From contig OZ234500.1 in assembly GCA_965153455.1 (NCBI GenBank), positions 2,604,001-2,668,000 on the forward strand: DNA of 64,000 nt, written 5' to 3'. Of the stretch, positions 23,316-36,605 are shown one piece after another; positions within the stretch are counted from its first letter, which is position 1, and every line of letters starts with the position of its first letter. The notes under the pieces are model-generated. The model saw only the letters and a program-made list of their open reading frames with translations, did no database searches and was not told the origin of the DNA. Source of the stretch: Sphagnum compactum (Eukaryota > Bryophyta > Sphagnopsida > Sphagnales). The position numbers and the translations under genes were made by a program.

Positions 23316-24344
23316 CCTAGTTACCTTAATGAAAGTTCAAAGAAAAACCTAATTGAAAAAAAACTAGCAAGAGTTCAAAACAAAACCTAGTTAAAAAATA
23401 ATTTAACTAAAGGTAACATGGTGGAGAAATAAAAAAAGAAATATCTTGGTAAAAGGAAAATTAAAAAAAAAAAGAGGAAATTTTTTTTAGGCACCTTCAA
23501 TTGTAAAAGGCATGTGTGGTGGTGGCTCCCAAACTCCATAAGCTTGTTTCCTCATGTTATTCATGTTCACTTGCCTTGACACCATATGAACTTAATGTGC
23601 TTAATAATTTTTTTATAAAAATGCAATGAATATAAAAAAAAAATTTGAACATGATTTTAAAAAAAACAACTTAATAATAACCCCAAAATGAAAAACTTGA
23701 AATTCCTCACATGCAAAAAGCACCATGCACTCACTTGAAAAAATCCATGAATTGATATTAAACTACATGATTTAAACTTTTAAACACAAGTTGGGCCTAA
23801 AGAAAAGTAAGATAAAACAAATCAAACTGTAAAAAAGGAGAAAAACATCAAACTAGAACACAAAGAAAGTTCAAAATGAATGACAATGTTATATAAGGGC
23901 ATTCCCTTCATCCATGGATGAATGAAGTATGTGGTTATAGTTGAAATGTCAATTAATTATGCAAGTTGACATCGTTTCAAGTAGTTTTCAACTATAATTC
24001 AAAATTTGAATTTCCAGCCAACATTGCCACCATTGTTACATGTCAGACCATCTATTCATCCACATTATTTGGCACATTAAATCATTCATTCATTCATTCA
24101 TACTATATGCCACATTAAATCCATCCATTCATGATTAATTATGGCATTATATATATTATATGACATTTGTTGGCATAAATGGAATCATTTATAAATGAAT
24201 GACATTTTATGATATAATTTGAAACATTCTAAATGGTATAATTTTAATTTTGTGGCATTTTATGGCATTTTAATGAATATGTAAAATGCCATAAAATTAT
24301 ATACCAATTATTTTATACCACAAAATTGAACCCTTGTTAAGCTA
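23316..24344. other. AT-rich non-coding sequence
   Basis: A-rich and T-rich runs dominate. A run of CATTCATT and ATGGCATT words appears at 24050-24300. No gene features were seen on either strand. Confidence 0.4.
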
Positions 24345-26460
24345 AAGTAGCTTGCCGAGCCTAGTTAGTTGTCCTAGCCTAGGTCTAATTAGCTTCCTTA
24401 CCTAACTTAAAGCCTATGTAAACCTAAGTAAATAATAATAGGTTAAGTATAGGTAGGTTGTGAGTTGTGACACCATGATTAAACAAAAATCGAGTAGGTA
24501 CCTACTTAAAAGCCTTGCTTAGTTACCTAGTTACTCAATACCTATCTAGCTATACCTAATTAGTTTAAGTAACCTACTTACCTATATTTGACCTAACATA
24601 TCTACCTATTACTTTCCTAGGGACCTCCTATTGCATCTAGGTAGACAATAAGTAGGTAGGTAATCATAATTTACCTTGCCTTGCCACCTCATTTAAATCT
24701 AGCCTCACTAGCTATCCAACCTAGCTACTTAGGTAGCCTACATGTTTACATGCTTCATTAACTACCAAGGTAGGTTGTAGGTTAAGCAAGTACACTTGTT
24801 GCAGGTTATTTCTAGGTACATGTAGGTAAGAAGGTAATACTTTGTAGGTTAGGTAGGTACTTATTACATATATTACCAAGGTGGTTATAAAGAGGTCATA
24901 AATTGTAGGTTAAATAGATTTAGATCATAGCATAGGTGATTTAAAGTAGGGTGTAGGTTAAGTTATGTAGGTCAATACTGTAGGTACCTAAGTAGGTAGG
25001 TATGTAATATGCAAGTATAAGTTACAATAGTAAGTAGGTAACATGTACGTAAGGTGTAAATAATGATAAGTAGGTAGGTGGGTAGGTAAAATGTGGGTAG
25101 GTTATAGATAATGAAAATTAAAGTTGAATATAGTTGAAAATGCCTGCAATATTTCATCCATCAATATCCTTCTTCCATCCTTTCAAAAACAAGGTCCACC
25201 AAAATAGTCAAGCAATTGACTTGACGTGGCATAATGTCATGGCAAAATGGAATTTTCAACTACTCCTCAATTGGGTTATATTTTATTTTTAAAATTATTT
25301 TGATGTCAACACCCGTTAGTGGTCAATGCCATACACTTACCAAACGAATTGACATGTCAAGTCATTTGAGATGCCATCCCATCCACATGGAAGTTTTAAA
25401 AATAAATATTATTGTGTAGTTGAAACAAAGTTGAGGATGACATGTAGTTGAAAACCAGTTGGTTAAAAAATGTTCTTTTTCTCCTAGCGAACCTAGGTAG
25501 GTAGGAGGTACTTATTAATAAATGCATGTACTTAGGTAACATGTAGGTTATAATCTACTAGGCCTTATAGGTACCTACTAGGTCTATGTTTATACCTACC
25601 TAGTAAACTACCTATGCCTATGCTATTTAGTAGGTTACATAAGTACCTATAAACCTATTAATAGATCTAGCTTAGGCATACTAGGTAGGTAGCCTAGCCT
25701 ATTAAGTAGGTCTAGGCTTAAGCTACCTACCTAATACTAAGTTAGCTAGGCTACCTATGTAGTAACCTAGGTGGCCTAACCTAGGTTAGCTACATACCTA
25801 CCTAGTAGGCCTAGGTTAGGCTACGTACCTACTTAGTAGGCTTAGATAACCTAGGTTAGGCTACCTACCTTGTACATAGGCCTAGGTGGCATGCTAAACT
25901 ATATACCTAGTAGGTTTAAATGGCCTATGATAAACTACCTACCTTATAGGTTTAGGTGGCATGGCCTAAGTTAGACTACATACCTAGTAGGCCTAAGTGG
26001 CTTAGGTTAAGTTACCTACCTCGTAGGCCTAGGTGGCCTACATTATGTGTGTAACTACCAAGTAGACTTTGATAGCCTAGGTTAGGCTACCTACCTAGTA
26101 GGCATAGGTGGCCTATGTTATTTACCTAATTAACCTAAGCTATGTACCTATAGTAGGCCTAGGCTAATAGGCTACCTACATGGCTAATAAGTCTACTTAA
26201 TAAACCTAAGTCACCTAGGATACCTACCTAAAAGGCTTACACTACCTAGTTATAAGCTATTTAGTAATCCAAGGTTATGTCCTAAGTAACTTACTAAATA
26301 GGTCTATTTTAGGTTACTTAGCTAAGCTATTAACTAAGTTATTACCTAATAAGTAGCCTACTAGCATATTAATTATGCTAGCGTAAATAGGTAGTTTAGG
26401 CCTAGTTTAACCTACTAATTATGTTAGGTTAAGTAGGTAGCCTAAGCTTAACAAGTAAGC
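24345..26460. repeat. TAGG/CCTA-rich degenerate satellite, about 2.1 kb
   Basis: TAGG and CCTA tetramers occur at very high density throughout, in both orientations. They are interrupted near 25140-25480 by ordinary AT-rich sequence that includes AGTTGAAA words. The densest part, 25490-26460, contains a longer-order unit of about 45-50 bases built around CTACCTACCTAGTAGGCC and TAGGTGGCCTA, recognisable at least six times between 25780 and 26130 with heavy divergence. It has no coding capacity. A smaller block of the same kind lies at 50455-50935. Confidence 0.85.
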
Positions 26461-27524
26461 TAAATCATCAAAAGAGTATGGTTCATTTGATTAAGTGTCA
26501 AATCATAATGGTCAATTTGATTAAGGGTGAAATTAGGATGGTCAATTTGACTAAACCCTATCCATTCAATATGGCCAATTTGATTAAACCATGGACATTT
26601 TAATGGACATATGTCCATTTTGACCAAATCTTCGGCTTAACACTTGGTCAAAAAGATCACTTTAGTCAAATGTAATGGTAAAATGTAACATGTGTTTTTC
26701 ATGCCCCAAACCTTTAGTCAAAATGAACATACCCTTTGGTTAATGTGGGCATTTCAATCAAGTTGGCCTTTTGAAAAGCCATGATTCCTTGTAGTGTGTT
26801 ATTATATGTAACATTTTAAAATCATTATAAATTTAACTATGATTCTTTTTTGCGTCAAATTTTGATACCTATATTTATATAAGTTTATTGTTTTAGTACT
26901 TGAGATTGAGATTGTGAAAAGTGTAAGGATGCATTTAAACATGGTAAAATCATGTGATTAGGCTATTATTTTTTCAACATATCATTTGTATTTAACATAT
27001 TATCCTCCAACTAATAATTGGGAGGTTATAAAATAAAATATCCATCTATAATGTAAGTTTTTGCAAAATGATTTGATTGTCAATTGTGTGAAAGGATCCT
27101 TCGCTTCACATTCTTCCACATTTATTTCACATTCTTCCAAGTTCAATTATTAGTTCATTTACTGATACCAATTCACTTAGTATTTAATAATTGAACCTAC
27201 TAACAACTAATACTTAAGAAACTTAGTACATATGTTCTATTTTTAAAGTTTTGTTCTAATACCAAGATTAAAACACACCATTTATTAATTACACCTTGAT
27301 TTTCAAAATAAAATTAATCCTACTATAAAACTAATTAAAAGTATAAATTTTACCCAACAACCAATATATGATACCCTAAATTTTCATTCACATATTTCAT
27401 AAATTCAAAAAAAAAGTCCCCCCCCCCCCAATGTAAATATCATGTTAAAGATGATATGTCCAATTAATTCAACTACAATCATGTAGGTTTTCACCTACAA
27501 TCACATAGGTTAAAAATATGAGTT
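26461..27524. other. AT-rich sequence with GGTCAATTTGA repeats at its start
   Basis: Between 26495 and 26640 the phrase ATGGTCAATTTGA-TTAA recurs three or four times, giving way to unstructured AT-rich sequence. A run of C (about 13) lies near 27417-27429. No gene was recognised. Confidence 0.45.
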
Positions 27525-27598
27525 GTGACAAGATGGAATTGAACTTTTACCTTCATAGTTATAAACCAAATCCCTAACCAACTCACCACACCTTTAAC
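27525..27598 (-). repeat. tRNA-like SINE head, copy a
   Basis: Read on the minus strand, an A-box-like TGGTGAGTTGGTTAGGG (27572-27588) is followed about 30 bases later by a B-box-like AAAGTTCAATTCCATC (27532-27547). Spacing and order are those of an internal RNA polymerase III promoter. The cloverleaf is not well formed, so a tRNA-derived SINE or tRNA pseudogene is more likely than a working tRNA. Confidence 0.5.
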
Positions 27599-29990
27599 TT
27601 CTAACAAATAATGCTGGAATGCATAGTTATAAACATGTACATTTTAGATATTTCACGTATAAAATTAAATTATCTTATTTTTTTTTAAAAAATTCCATGA
27701 GGACAATGTTGTTAATTATATGTCATCATTTTTCACATGTCGCTTCCTTACATAATGAACCCATTGGCAATGGGTCAAATAACACAATTGAAAACAAGAA
27801 AGATGAACCCCATAATTTAGTAATATATGAATTATTAAATATTGCTTAAACCCTCATGTAATTGTCAATTAAATACCAAATTATTTAAAACCCAATAATT
27901 TCTCGAACAAAACACATCATTAATTTGATAAAAGTTCAAAATGTATCTTGGTTATGGAGTCCTAATTGATGAATAAAGGTAGCTAACTATGCACAACTAA
28001 ATTGGACATGATTGCCAATTATTCTAATCATGGATAATTCATGTTGATATTATGATTATGCATAAAGCTAAATATGAAAATATCAACTATCACAACATAT
28101 ATAATAATGCACACCTCATCCTTGAAAATAACAATGTTGATGTTTTACAAAAGTTTTAGGCAAGTTGAGAGGATTTGTGTTTATTCATGAAATACATGAA
28201 AACTAACATTTTGAGAATATATTCAAAACTTCATAGATGACACCATTCAGTGAAGTAAGTTATCACCATAGGTGGTTTCATAAATGGATACTGTGGGCTT
28301 GAGAGATTAGTAGAAACGTACTTGAGCAAACCATTCATTAATGTGTGCAAATGGCCAAAATATATTGAAACATGCAAAAAGAATTAATGAACACAAGTAA
28401 AACATAAGAATGATAGGGACTAGGGTGCATTATTAAATATATTCTAATGTTCGATTTGGTGCAAGAAATGATAAAAAATCATTAATAGGGGATGGGGCCA
28501 AGTTCATTAGGAATTTCATTAGGTTTTACGTGAATTTAAGACAACTTCAGTAGACAAAAAAATTAGTGAATATAATTATGCAAAATATTTTATGGCTAAC
28601 ATAAATAGAAAGTGAAAAAAATAATTTATCTTAATTAATAATATATTAAGTTAATATTAATATTTCATATTATATGTACATTATTTAAAATATATAACAT
28701 ATTAATTATATATTTAATCATTATAATATACTCACAATTTTATATATAGATTGATGACAAATACAAATTTTTATCCAAGATTATTTGAATAATAAAAAAA
28801 TTGACTTTAGGGTGTAATCACAATCAAACAAGCTAACAATGACAAAGGACTCAAACACAAATGAACCTTTTTTGAACATTTTGATTTTTTTATAGAAAGG
28901 AATTTTTCAAGGATTTTTTTTGCAACATGTTCTTTAAAATATTGACAAGTTCCCCAATAAATTTCATTACATGTGTTAATTATTTTTGAATAAATATGAA
29001 ATTTTCTAAAATTGTACAAATTCTGTTAGATTTTATATTTTGTCTTGAAAAATGATCATAATTTCAAATCATGTTAAAATATGATAACTAATTTAAGCTT
29101 TATTTTTTTGTATCATAATCCAAAACAAATTTCATATGTCATACACATTGTGACCCATTTACATCTAGTAAATGACTTTTAAAATTTGAAAATTTTGAAA
29201 TGATATTTTGAATTTTTTAAAAGTTCAAGTACCGCAATTTTTAAATTAAGAGTGCTTTTCATATGTGGATGGTAGGTTATCATCATTTCAAATTATTTTC
29301 CATTAAAATTTCTTTATTAAAAGAGTCCTTAGCCTAGTGTTGAATAAAACTGATCTTGGGGTATTTAAGTTCAAAAGTCCTTTACTAAAACCAAAATTTA
29401 ATTTATTAAATTAAATGATTTAAAACAATTCTTCAATGCTCATGTAAATCATTTAGCAAAACTTTCCTTGATCAACATGACATTAAAGTGGTGTTACATA
29501 AATATGTTTGAAAAAGTTGATAGTTTTTCAATTGTCTGACATGGTTTTTGGTTCGTTTGACTATGATCGCACCTTTTAATGCATTAAATTAATGTACTTT
29601 GCCCACATTTTTTATTAATAATTCATGGGAAATTTTGTATTGAAAAGAATCCATTTTTTAACCAATGATTATATGTAGATATAATTAATAAGAAACAAAC
29701 ATGAATTAGTTGTGGAAGTGTAAAAAAGGTCACAAATTACTTTCAAATTTTGAAATAAAATAAAACCAATGTCAACTAGAGCTTGGAAACATGTAAAAGA
29801 ACATTATAAGGAGATTGCCCAAGTTCATTCAGTGTTTTATTATTTTTGAATGAGCTTGGACAAATATACCATGGTGAAAATGGCTAACCCCCTAATGAAT
29901 AGGGATTAATGCCTATAAACATTAATAGTTAATTCATTAAGCTAATTTCCTAGTTCATACCTAAACTAGGCTAAAAACCTAGTAAGGTTA
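27599..29990. other. AT-rich non-coding sequence
   Basis: Nothing with family features is seen on either strand. Short open frames at 27619-27849 and 28807-29019 are unsupported. Confidence 0.4.
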
Positions 29991-30884
29991 AAAAAAAATT
30001 CAAGGAACCACCCTAATGAGTGGACACTCCTTAAAATTGCATTTTTATATGCTTGAAATATCACAAATGAAATATAATAGTTTGGATTGTCATAATGTTT
30101 TTTGGAATATTTTTTATTAATTGTAAATTTTACATGCTCAAAATTTGACACAAATAAAAAAATGTTTTTGCATGTTCAAACCATTCAAACCTGGAGAGTG
30201 GACAGTCCTTGTTTTTTTTCAAATGTCCTTTTTTTTACCAAATGTGTACCATTCCTTTTGAAAATTAGAAAGGATTTTAACATTGATGATTAGAAGGGCA
30301 AAAGGACTTATTTTGATAAAAAAAATTATAACCGATTTGAACACATTTGGTTCAAAAGTGTTTTTGACCCTGAAAATTATGGATTTTGAAAATGTGCCTT
30401 TAACAAAAGTTGTTTATGTTTATGTGATAAGGGGCATGCAATTTGAATGCACAATATACATGATATAAAATCAATTTGTAATCAAAATATATTTATATTT
30501 AAAATGCAATGTTAAAAGGGGTATTTGAAATACAAATTTTAAAGTCATCAATGTTAAAAATCCTTTCCAACTTTTAAAAGGAATGGTGCACGTTTGGTAG
30601 AAAAACAAATGTTTGAAAGAAATAAAGATGGCACTTTCAAAGTTTGAATGCTTTGAACATGTAAAAACATTTTTGATTTGTTTCAAACTTTGATGAGGTA
30701 AAAACATTTTTGATTTGTTTCAAGCTTTGAACATGTAAACTTTGTAATTAATGAAAAAATTTCCAGATTCTTTTATGATAATGCAAACTATTTTGCTTCC
30801 TTGTGATATTTCAAATAGACAAAAATATAATTTTCAAGAATGTCCATTCACTTGGGTGGCTCCTTTGATTGTGTTTTTACCCAA
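29991..30884. mobile_element. large foldback (inverted-repeat) element
   Basis: The left arm (about 29991-30292) and the right arm (about 30543-30884) are imperfect reverse complements, estimated at 75-80% by eye, around a 250-base centre. Paired blocks run in order: GGAACCACCC with GGGTGGCTCC; GAAATATCACAA with TTGTGATATTTC; CATGTTCAAACCATTCAAAC with GTTTGAATGCTTTGAACATG; ACCATTCCTTTTGAAAA with TTTTAAAAGGAATGGT. The right arm is about 40 bases longer because the block TAAAAACATTTTTGATTTG is tandemly doubled at 30661-30735. The open frames inside are by-products. It is either a foldback/MITE-like element or two oppositely inserted copies of a short element; an expressed transcript would form a long dsRNA hairpin. 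Confidence 0.85.
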
Positions 30885-31869
30885 TAGAACTTTGCGATTG
30901 AATTCAGTTACAATTTTCACAATTGATTCAAAGCCCACAAACTTTGCTATGATTTGCAAGCTTTTGAAACAACGGTCCAACATAAAGACCAACATGTTAT
31001 GTGTACTCTGGGTTGAAATGAAAACGTGAATGCCAAAAAAGGATGTAACATTTTATCATTTCAAATCTCATGCGATGGCTAAGAGCTTACAATTTAAAAT
31101 CAAAGTCCCCAACCTACAAACACCTAAATCAAGATAAATAACCTTATTTAATCTCATAAAATTCACCCAAATTGACCTAAAAATTGAAATTATACATAAA
31201 GTTTTCAATTTATATACCTACATTGGATCTTGAACTTGAATAATGTTGTCATACATTGTACAACACATGGAAATGGATGAAGCAAGTGCATAAAACAACA
31301 ACCAATGGGTGAAAGCATTGTTAGGTGTCTCAAAAGTGGCAATTGAAAGTCCATAATCTAACACTAGTGATTCTTTTGTAATTTTAACAATTATCAAAAC
31401 GTAAATCCTCTAATTATCCCCTATGTTTTTAATCATAAATATTAATAAATCAACCTATGAATATGTGATTGATCAAAAAATCCATGCAAAAGATTAAAAA
31501 AATTAATGTGAAATGGACTCCCAAGGATAAAAATTTATAACAATCACGTCATTTTAAAAAATTAAAAATTAAAAATTATATATATTAGGAAAATTTCAAT
31601 GCACTTCATTAATCAATTCTTCATTTGATGATGATTTATTTTCTTAAAAAAAATTTGACACTACTTTGATGTATTTTTTGAATCCACATTTTTCATTTTC
31701 TCTATGTGACAAGCGTAGTGTTGTCATTTCAAAAGGCCATTACAAGTCCATAATCTTCTTAGATTTCATCCAAATTTTTTATGATGATTCCCATTAAAGT
31801 CTATAACAACATGAATAATTAAAAATTTGATAATGTTAATTTTGAATATGGCTTAAAATTTTACATTTG
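30885..31869. other. AT-rich non-coding sequence
   Basis: No coding or repeat feature was recognised between the foldback element and the hAT fossil. Confidence 0.4.
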
Positions 31870-32124
31870 TATGTAATCCAAAAATATTACAAGTGTGATA
31901 GTCCAAACAGTGCCCCTATTCATGCTTTCACCCCAATACTTGTGAGATTGGTTTAAGAGACATTATGTGACAATAAAAATAAAAGTGTGATTGACTTGTT
32001 TTGCCATAGCCCACACAAACATGGGTTAAGAATCTTGTTTTACAATGCAATTGTTTGTTGTGAATAACAAAGGTTAATTGCATCCTTGAACTTCAAACAT
32101 TCCTTCAACATGATGACTTTGGAC

Positions 32125-34333
32125 CACTACTACAAATATGTGTTTTTAAGCTAATTTTTTGACTAAATTTAGTTCTATTTTTAGTCACATCAAACAACCG
32201 ACAAAATTGGTTGTAGTCATAATAAACAAGTCGTTTTTTACACAAATGTGATTAAAAATATATGATTAGCATGACTAAACATGTTTGTCCGAAATGACTA
32301 AAATGACTAAGGCTACTAGATGACTTGCCATTATTAATTTGATTTTAAATTAAAATTTATATTATTTATATGAATATCTAATGATATTATGGAACTTTAA
32401 TATTTTTGAAACTATAGGTGAATCCAAAATGCTACCACCTTTGATCCATGATTCAATGCTGAATTTGTTTTTAAAAAATTTATTTATTAGGTTGACATTA
32501 TTGGCAAATCACATCAATTGACGTCATAAGCCTCCAAATCCCCAAACTCAAGAGTTTTTATAATGTGTTCCAAGGTTTGGACCCACAACCTTTCTGGCCA
32601 CATTTGAAGGCCTTAACCACTAAACCATGACCTCACATGACGACAAAAGATTACATTGCAATATATATAAACACATATTTTGAAAAATATTGAATCTTTT
32701 TTATATCACTATTTGATTTAAATGATTTGGTAGGTTTATTATTACATTGAACTTTGTAATTTTCTTAATTCAAAAATATGTGTAAATCATAATTGTTCTA
32801 AATACTCATTAATTAACAAATTCAAATGCATCGTTTGAAATTGTGAATTGAGTTATATATTCAAATATTATTTAAACATGTCTAATGTATTAACTTTTAT
32901 GAAACTTTGTGATTGTTTTCCATTTCAAAGTGTACAACAACTAAGATGGTTTTAAATATTTAATTAAAAACTTCATATGCAACGTCTAAAATATAATTAT
33001 TTAAACAAAACATTTACTTTCACAAATACATTGAACTTTTTAATTTCTTTAATTTCAAAACATGAAAAATAATTAAATCAATTAATTTTAAAATTCATAT
33101 ATAATGTATTAAATCTTTGATTGAATTATAATCTGTAACTATTTAGGTAAAAATAATTTATTATCATAATCATATTGAACTTTGTGATTCCTTTCAATTT
33201 CAAAATGTTTTCAATATTTTTTTCAAAACTTCAAGTAACGTGTTTTTTGCTTGGGTTAGAAATTTCACATATAATTATTTGGGTACATTTGGTTTCCTTA
33301 TTTTCATCATTAACTTCAATTTTATAATTTTTTTATCAAAATGTTTAGACATTCCCTTAATTTACATATTTTGATTTATTCCACATATTTATCAAAATTT
33401 AATGTTTTAACAAAATATATTTAAAATATCATTAAAAAATCACTTTGGAATTATGGTATTAAAATTTTTATGCCTTCAATCTTATATCAATTTAATAAAA
33501 GTAAAAAAATTGAATTCAATGTTACAATGCTTTTGTAATAACAATGGATTTTATTATAATTTTTTTATAAAATTTCAAACTTAAATGAGATGTACATTAT
33601 TTTTATTTCCATTTTTATTAAATTTAAAGGATTTATTTTATTTTATTATTCCATTTTATTCATGTCATTTGATCATAAATAAATAAATAGATGGTTTGAA
33701 TTGGGGATAATTTAATTTGGACATATATAGGCATTCAATTAATTCATCACAAATACAAATTGAATCATGGAATTTGAATAATTCACTATTAGCATGTATA
33801 TCTAATAATTATTATGATTTATTTTTTATAATTTTGATAAAAGTAGCAATTTTAAGTTAAGAATCCATTTTTTCATTACTTTTTTTTTCAAATTTTCCCA
33901 CTTGTAAATTATTTATTTATTTGAATAATCATGAATAATAATTGAAATCATGATAAGTATGTCTTTTGTCATTTTTTTTGTAATGAAGGTTTTAAAATTA
34001 GAAGAGATCTTTTTTTCCATTTTATTAATACCATGTCATTAAAAATAACAATATAATCATGTGTCATATTTTATGACTAAATCTAGTCACGTCAGTTGTA
34101 TTAGTCAACGTAGACAAATCCATGTGGGCACCTACATTTATCACATGTGCAACATATTGTTTGATTTGACTATAATGCTAGATTTTAGAATCATAACGGA
34201 CAATGCTACTTTTGATCTTAATCATGATGGACACATTTAGTCGTTTTAAACTACTAGTGTATTCTAGATATTGACTATATAGTCATTTTAGACATGATGC
34301 TAGTAACATAAGAACCATATTTTTGTAGTAATG
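32125..34333. mobile_element. CACTA-like non-autonomous DNA transposon
   Basis: The left end reads CACTACTACAAATATG, and the reverse complement of the right end reads CATTACTACAAAAATATGG, so the ends are inverted repeats starting CACTA or CATTA. Sub-terminal copies of GACTAAA / TTTAGTC cluster within about 200 bases of each end (32160-32330 and 34070-34290), a CACTA hallmark. Flanking trinucleotides are GAC (left) and GAT (right), consistent with a 3-bp target duplication with one change. The 2.2-kb interior is AT-rich with no transposase, so it would have needed a helper. Confidence 0.75.
32565..32640 (-). repeat. tRNA-like SINE head, copy b, inside the CACTA-like element
   Basis: On the minus strand, TCATGGTTTAGTGGTTAAGG (A box, 32611-32630) precedes GTGGGTCCAAACCTTG (B box, 32571-32586) with tRNA-like spacing of about 30 bases. 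The acceptor stem does not pair, so it is a tRNA-derived repeat rather than a tRNA gene. Confidence 0.6.
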
Positions 34334-35600
34334 GATGAAAATTCAATTTGCACGTGTGTTTTCAACTTGCGAGGCTAGAAACCCAGTTCAAGCTTTAGCC
34401 CACTCCCATCAACCCAAATTCCACTTTTTTTGGTCCAAGTTATAGTCTTATGCAAAGGAAACTATGCATCCTTAATGGAAACCTCCCTCATCCTATTAGA
34501 CATTTTCAAATCATTAGTGGCATGCTAACCACATTGACATTGCATGTGTATAACAACTAACAACATACATGACTTTGCCAACAACAATAGTATGTACCTG
34601 AAACAATGTTTGTCAAAGCATTTATGAGGGTGTTTAACTTAACACCTTCATTTTTTACATACGTGATCACCTTGTGACACAAATCAAAATGAGCAAGTAA
34701 ATCTTTTAGTTATAAATCCATGGCAACTCCAAATATTTCATGAACTTCAAAGATGCTTATTGTGATATGGCATGGTTCCCACTTGTTGTTGATGTACTTC
34801 ACCACTAATGCAAATGTATCAAATCTTCCACATGACATTCACAAATCAAATGTGACTATCATTGTGATAGTTTCAACAAGGGTAAGAAAAACATTGCGGT
34901 CCATGGTCTTGTTGACCAAATTTTAGGGATTGTTTCATTTGTGAACTAACATTTATTTGGGAAAACAACCTAACACATTGGCAAAAGATTAACCTTTCTA
35001 GCCAATTTTTTTAATGGAATTCAATGGTCGATAGCCTTTGGTGATGTATAATGTCAATTCTTCCAAAAAATGTTTTGGAACATGGTTCAATAATTAATAA
35101 GGGACTTTAGAGGAAAAATAATAAAACATTATGCTTGATGTGAGTTTTTTCCACTTCTTGGCTGCTAATTGTTAGGCATGAACAAACACATTGTCAACAA
35201 CAACTATTTTATATTTGTAAATATTTAGCATAACAAAGTGCTTTTAAAATACATGCGATTCATTGCAATTCTGCCATGGTCCTTATCATACATAAGCAAG
35301 CATTTCCAAGTGCATGTGGAATTGTTCCCATCCTCTTCTTGTTGCACATTATCACAGACAACACATTGCATCTATTGAGACTTAATCAAATTTACAGAAA
35401 TAAAATAATCATTCAATTTTTTAAAAACCCATGTATTTGTATTTTTATTGAATGGATGCAAAAATTTCTAATCACATTCCAACATTTGAACAAGTTGCTA
35501 TTGTTGCAAAATAGCTTTTGTTTGCAAAAGCTCAATAGATTTGACCACCTCTCTAGTCTTTGTGTGATTGGGCAAGCTCCCTCCACCTAGACCATCCACA

Positions 35601-36605
35601 CTTTCAACCCCAAAATCTCTAAGATGTTCACAATTGGCTACAAATGTAGGTGACCTTGCAATTTAGCTACCCTCAAATTGTCGTCATGCCCATCATCCAC
35701 CATTCTACCCAAAAACCAAATAAAACACCAAATTCCAAGACTTAGAACTTAAACCACAACAACATGGGTGTGTAGAAAACTTGGGTGCAATTGAAAACCT
35801 TTAAGGCACAATAGTTAGGCTAAAACACCAAAAACACTAAATACATTGGCAAACACAAGACACTAAAATACATCAAATGCAAAAGAAAAGATCCCAAGAT
35901 TGAAACACAAGTATATCCAAACATCCAAACATAGAAAACACAACATAAAGAATAAAGATGAAGTTCTATACCAAAACACAAAAAACACAAAACAGAAAGG
36001 AGGATTGAAATGCTTACCATTTTTTGACTGAACCTCAAATCTATTTATTGTTAGTTTCTATCAATGCATAATGGACGATAATGACAATGATTCCTTGCCA
36101 TTGAATCATCCTTTCATGTTAACATTCCCATCATGAAGACACAAGCACTTTTGGCATGACTAAAAAGAAAATTAACACTTAATAGCAATGGCAGGGTTGA
36201 ATATTATTTTTGCTAAACCTTAAATTTCTAGCACCCTACTTTTAACACCTTGTCTATGTAATGCAAGCGGGAGGTCCACCGGCCATGGACATCTGATGGA
36301 CTTCAAGCAACAAAGGCCCACTGAGGTACAAGCTTTGCCTATGTATGACAAACCAAAAACCCGCCTAGGTAGGGCATTATTCATGTTTTTGAAATTGATG
36401 CTTGTCAATCAAGGCTTTTTGTACCCAACATCTATGCTTAGGTTGATACCCTTAGATAATTTACATACCCACCCAAGACTAGTATCAACACAATTGATAT
36501 GACCTGAAACAATAATAGCTTTATACCAATACTAGCTTAGTGGAAACTTGATGTAATATTAGCCTTGTACCTATTCTATACCAAATTCAATACCATGTGT
36601 ATACC
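35601..36605. other. non-coding sequence
   Basis: The stretch 35820-36010 is rich in CAAAACACAAAA words. 36230-36400 is less AT-rich but shows no domain on either strand. Confidence 0.4.

Larger units (their letters stand above)
31870..35600 (-). pseudogene. decayed hAT-like transposase, split by a CACTA-like insertion
   Basis: Reading the minus strand from 35600 downward, the order fits a hAT superfamily transposase. There is an N-terminal region with Cys pairs (CVVCDN ... CTWKC near 35300-35350) that may be a BED-type zinc finger. KSGKK and a GYRPL-like region follow in shifted frames near 35000-35150. Next come TFDL*MSCGRFDTFALVV (34800-34850) and INNKWEPCHITISIFEVHE, the classic block after the first catalytic region, and then LAHFDLCHKVITYVKNEG (34640-34700). 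The frame continues past the insert as KVIMLKECLKFKDAINLCYS at 32060-32120. Stops and shifts abound and the C-terminal dimerisation domain is not readable. It is dead. The superfamily call is from motif pattern alone. Confidence 0.65.

Noticed and set aside
35820-36038. 72-codon membrane-like open frame
   Set aside because: It is produced by CAAAACACAAAA low-complexity sequence on the other strand.
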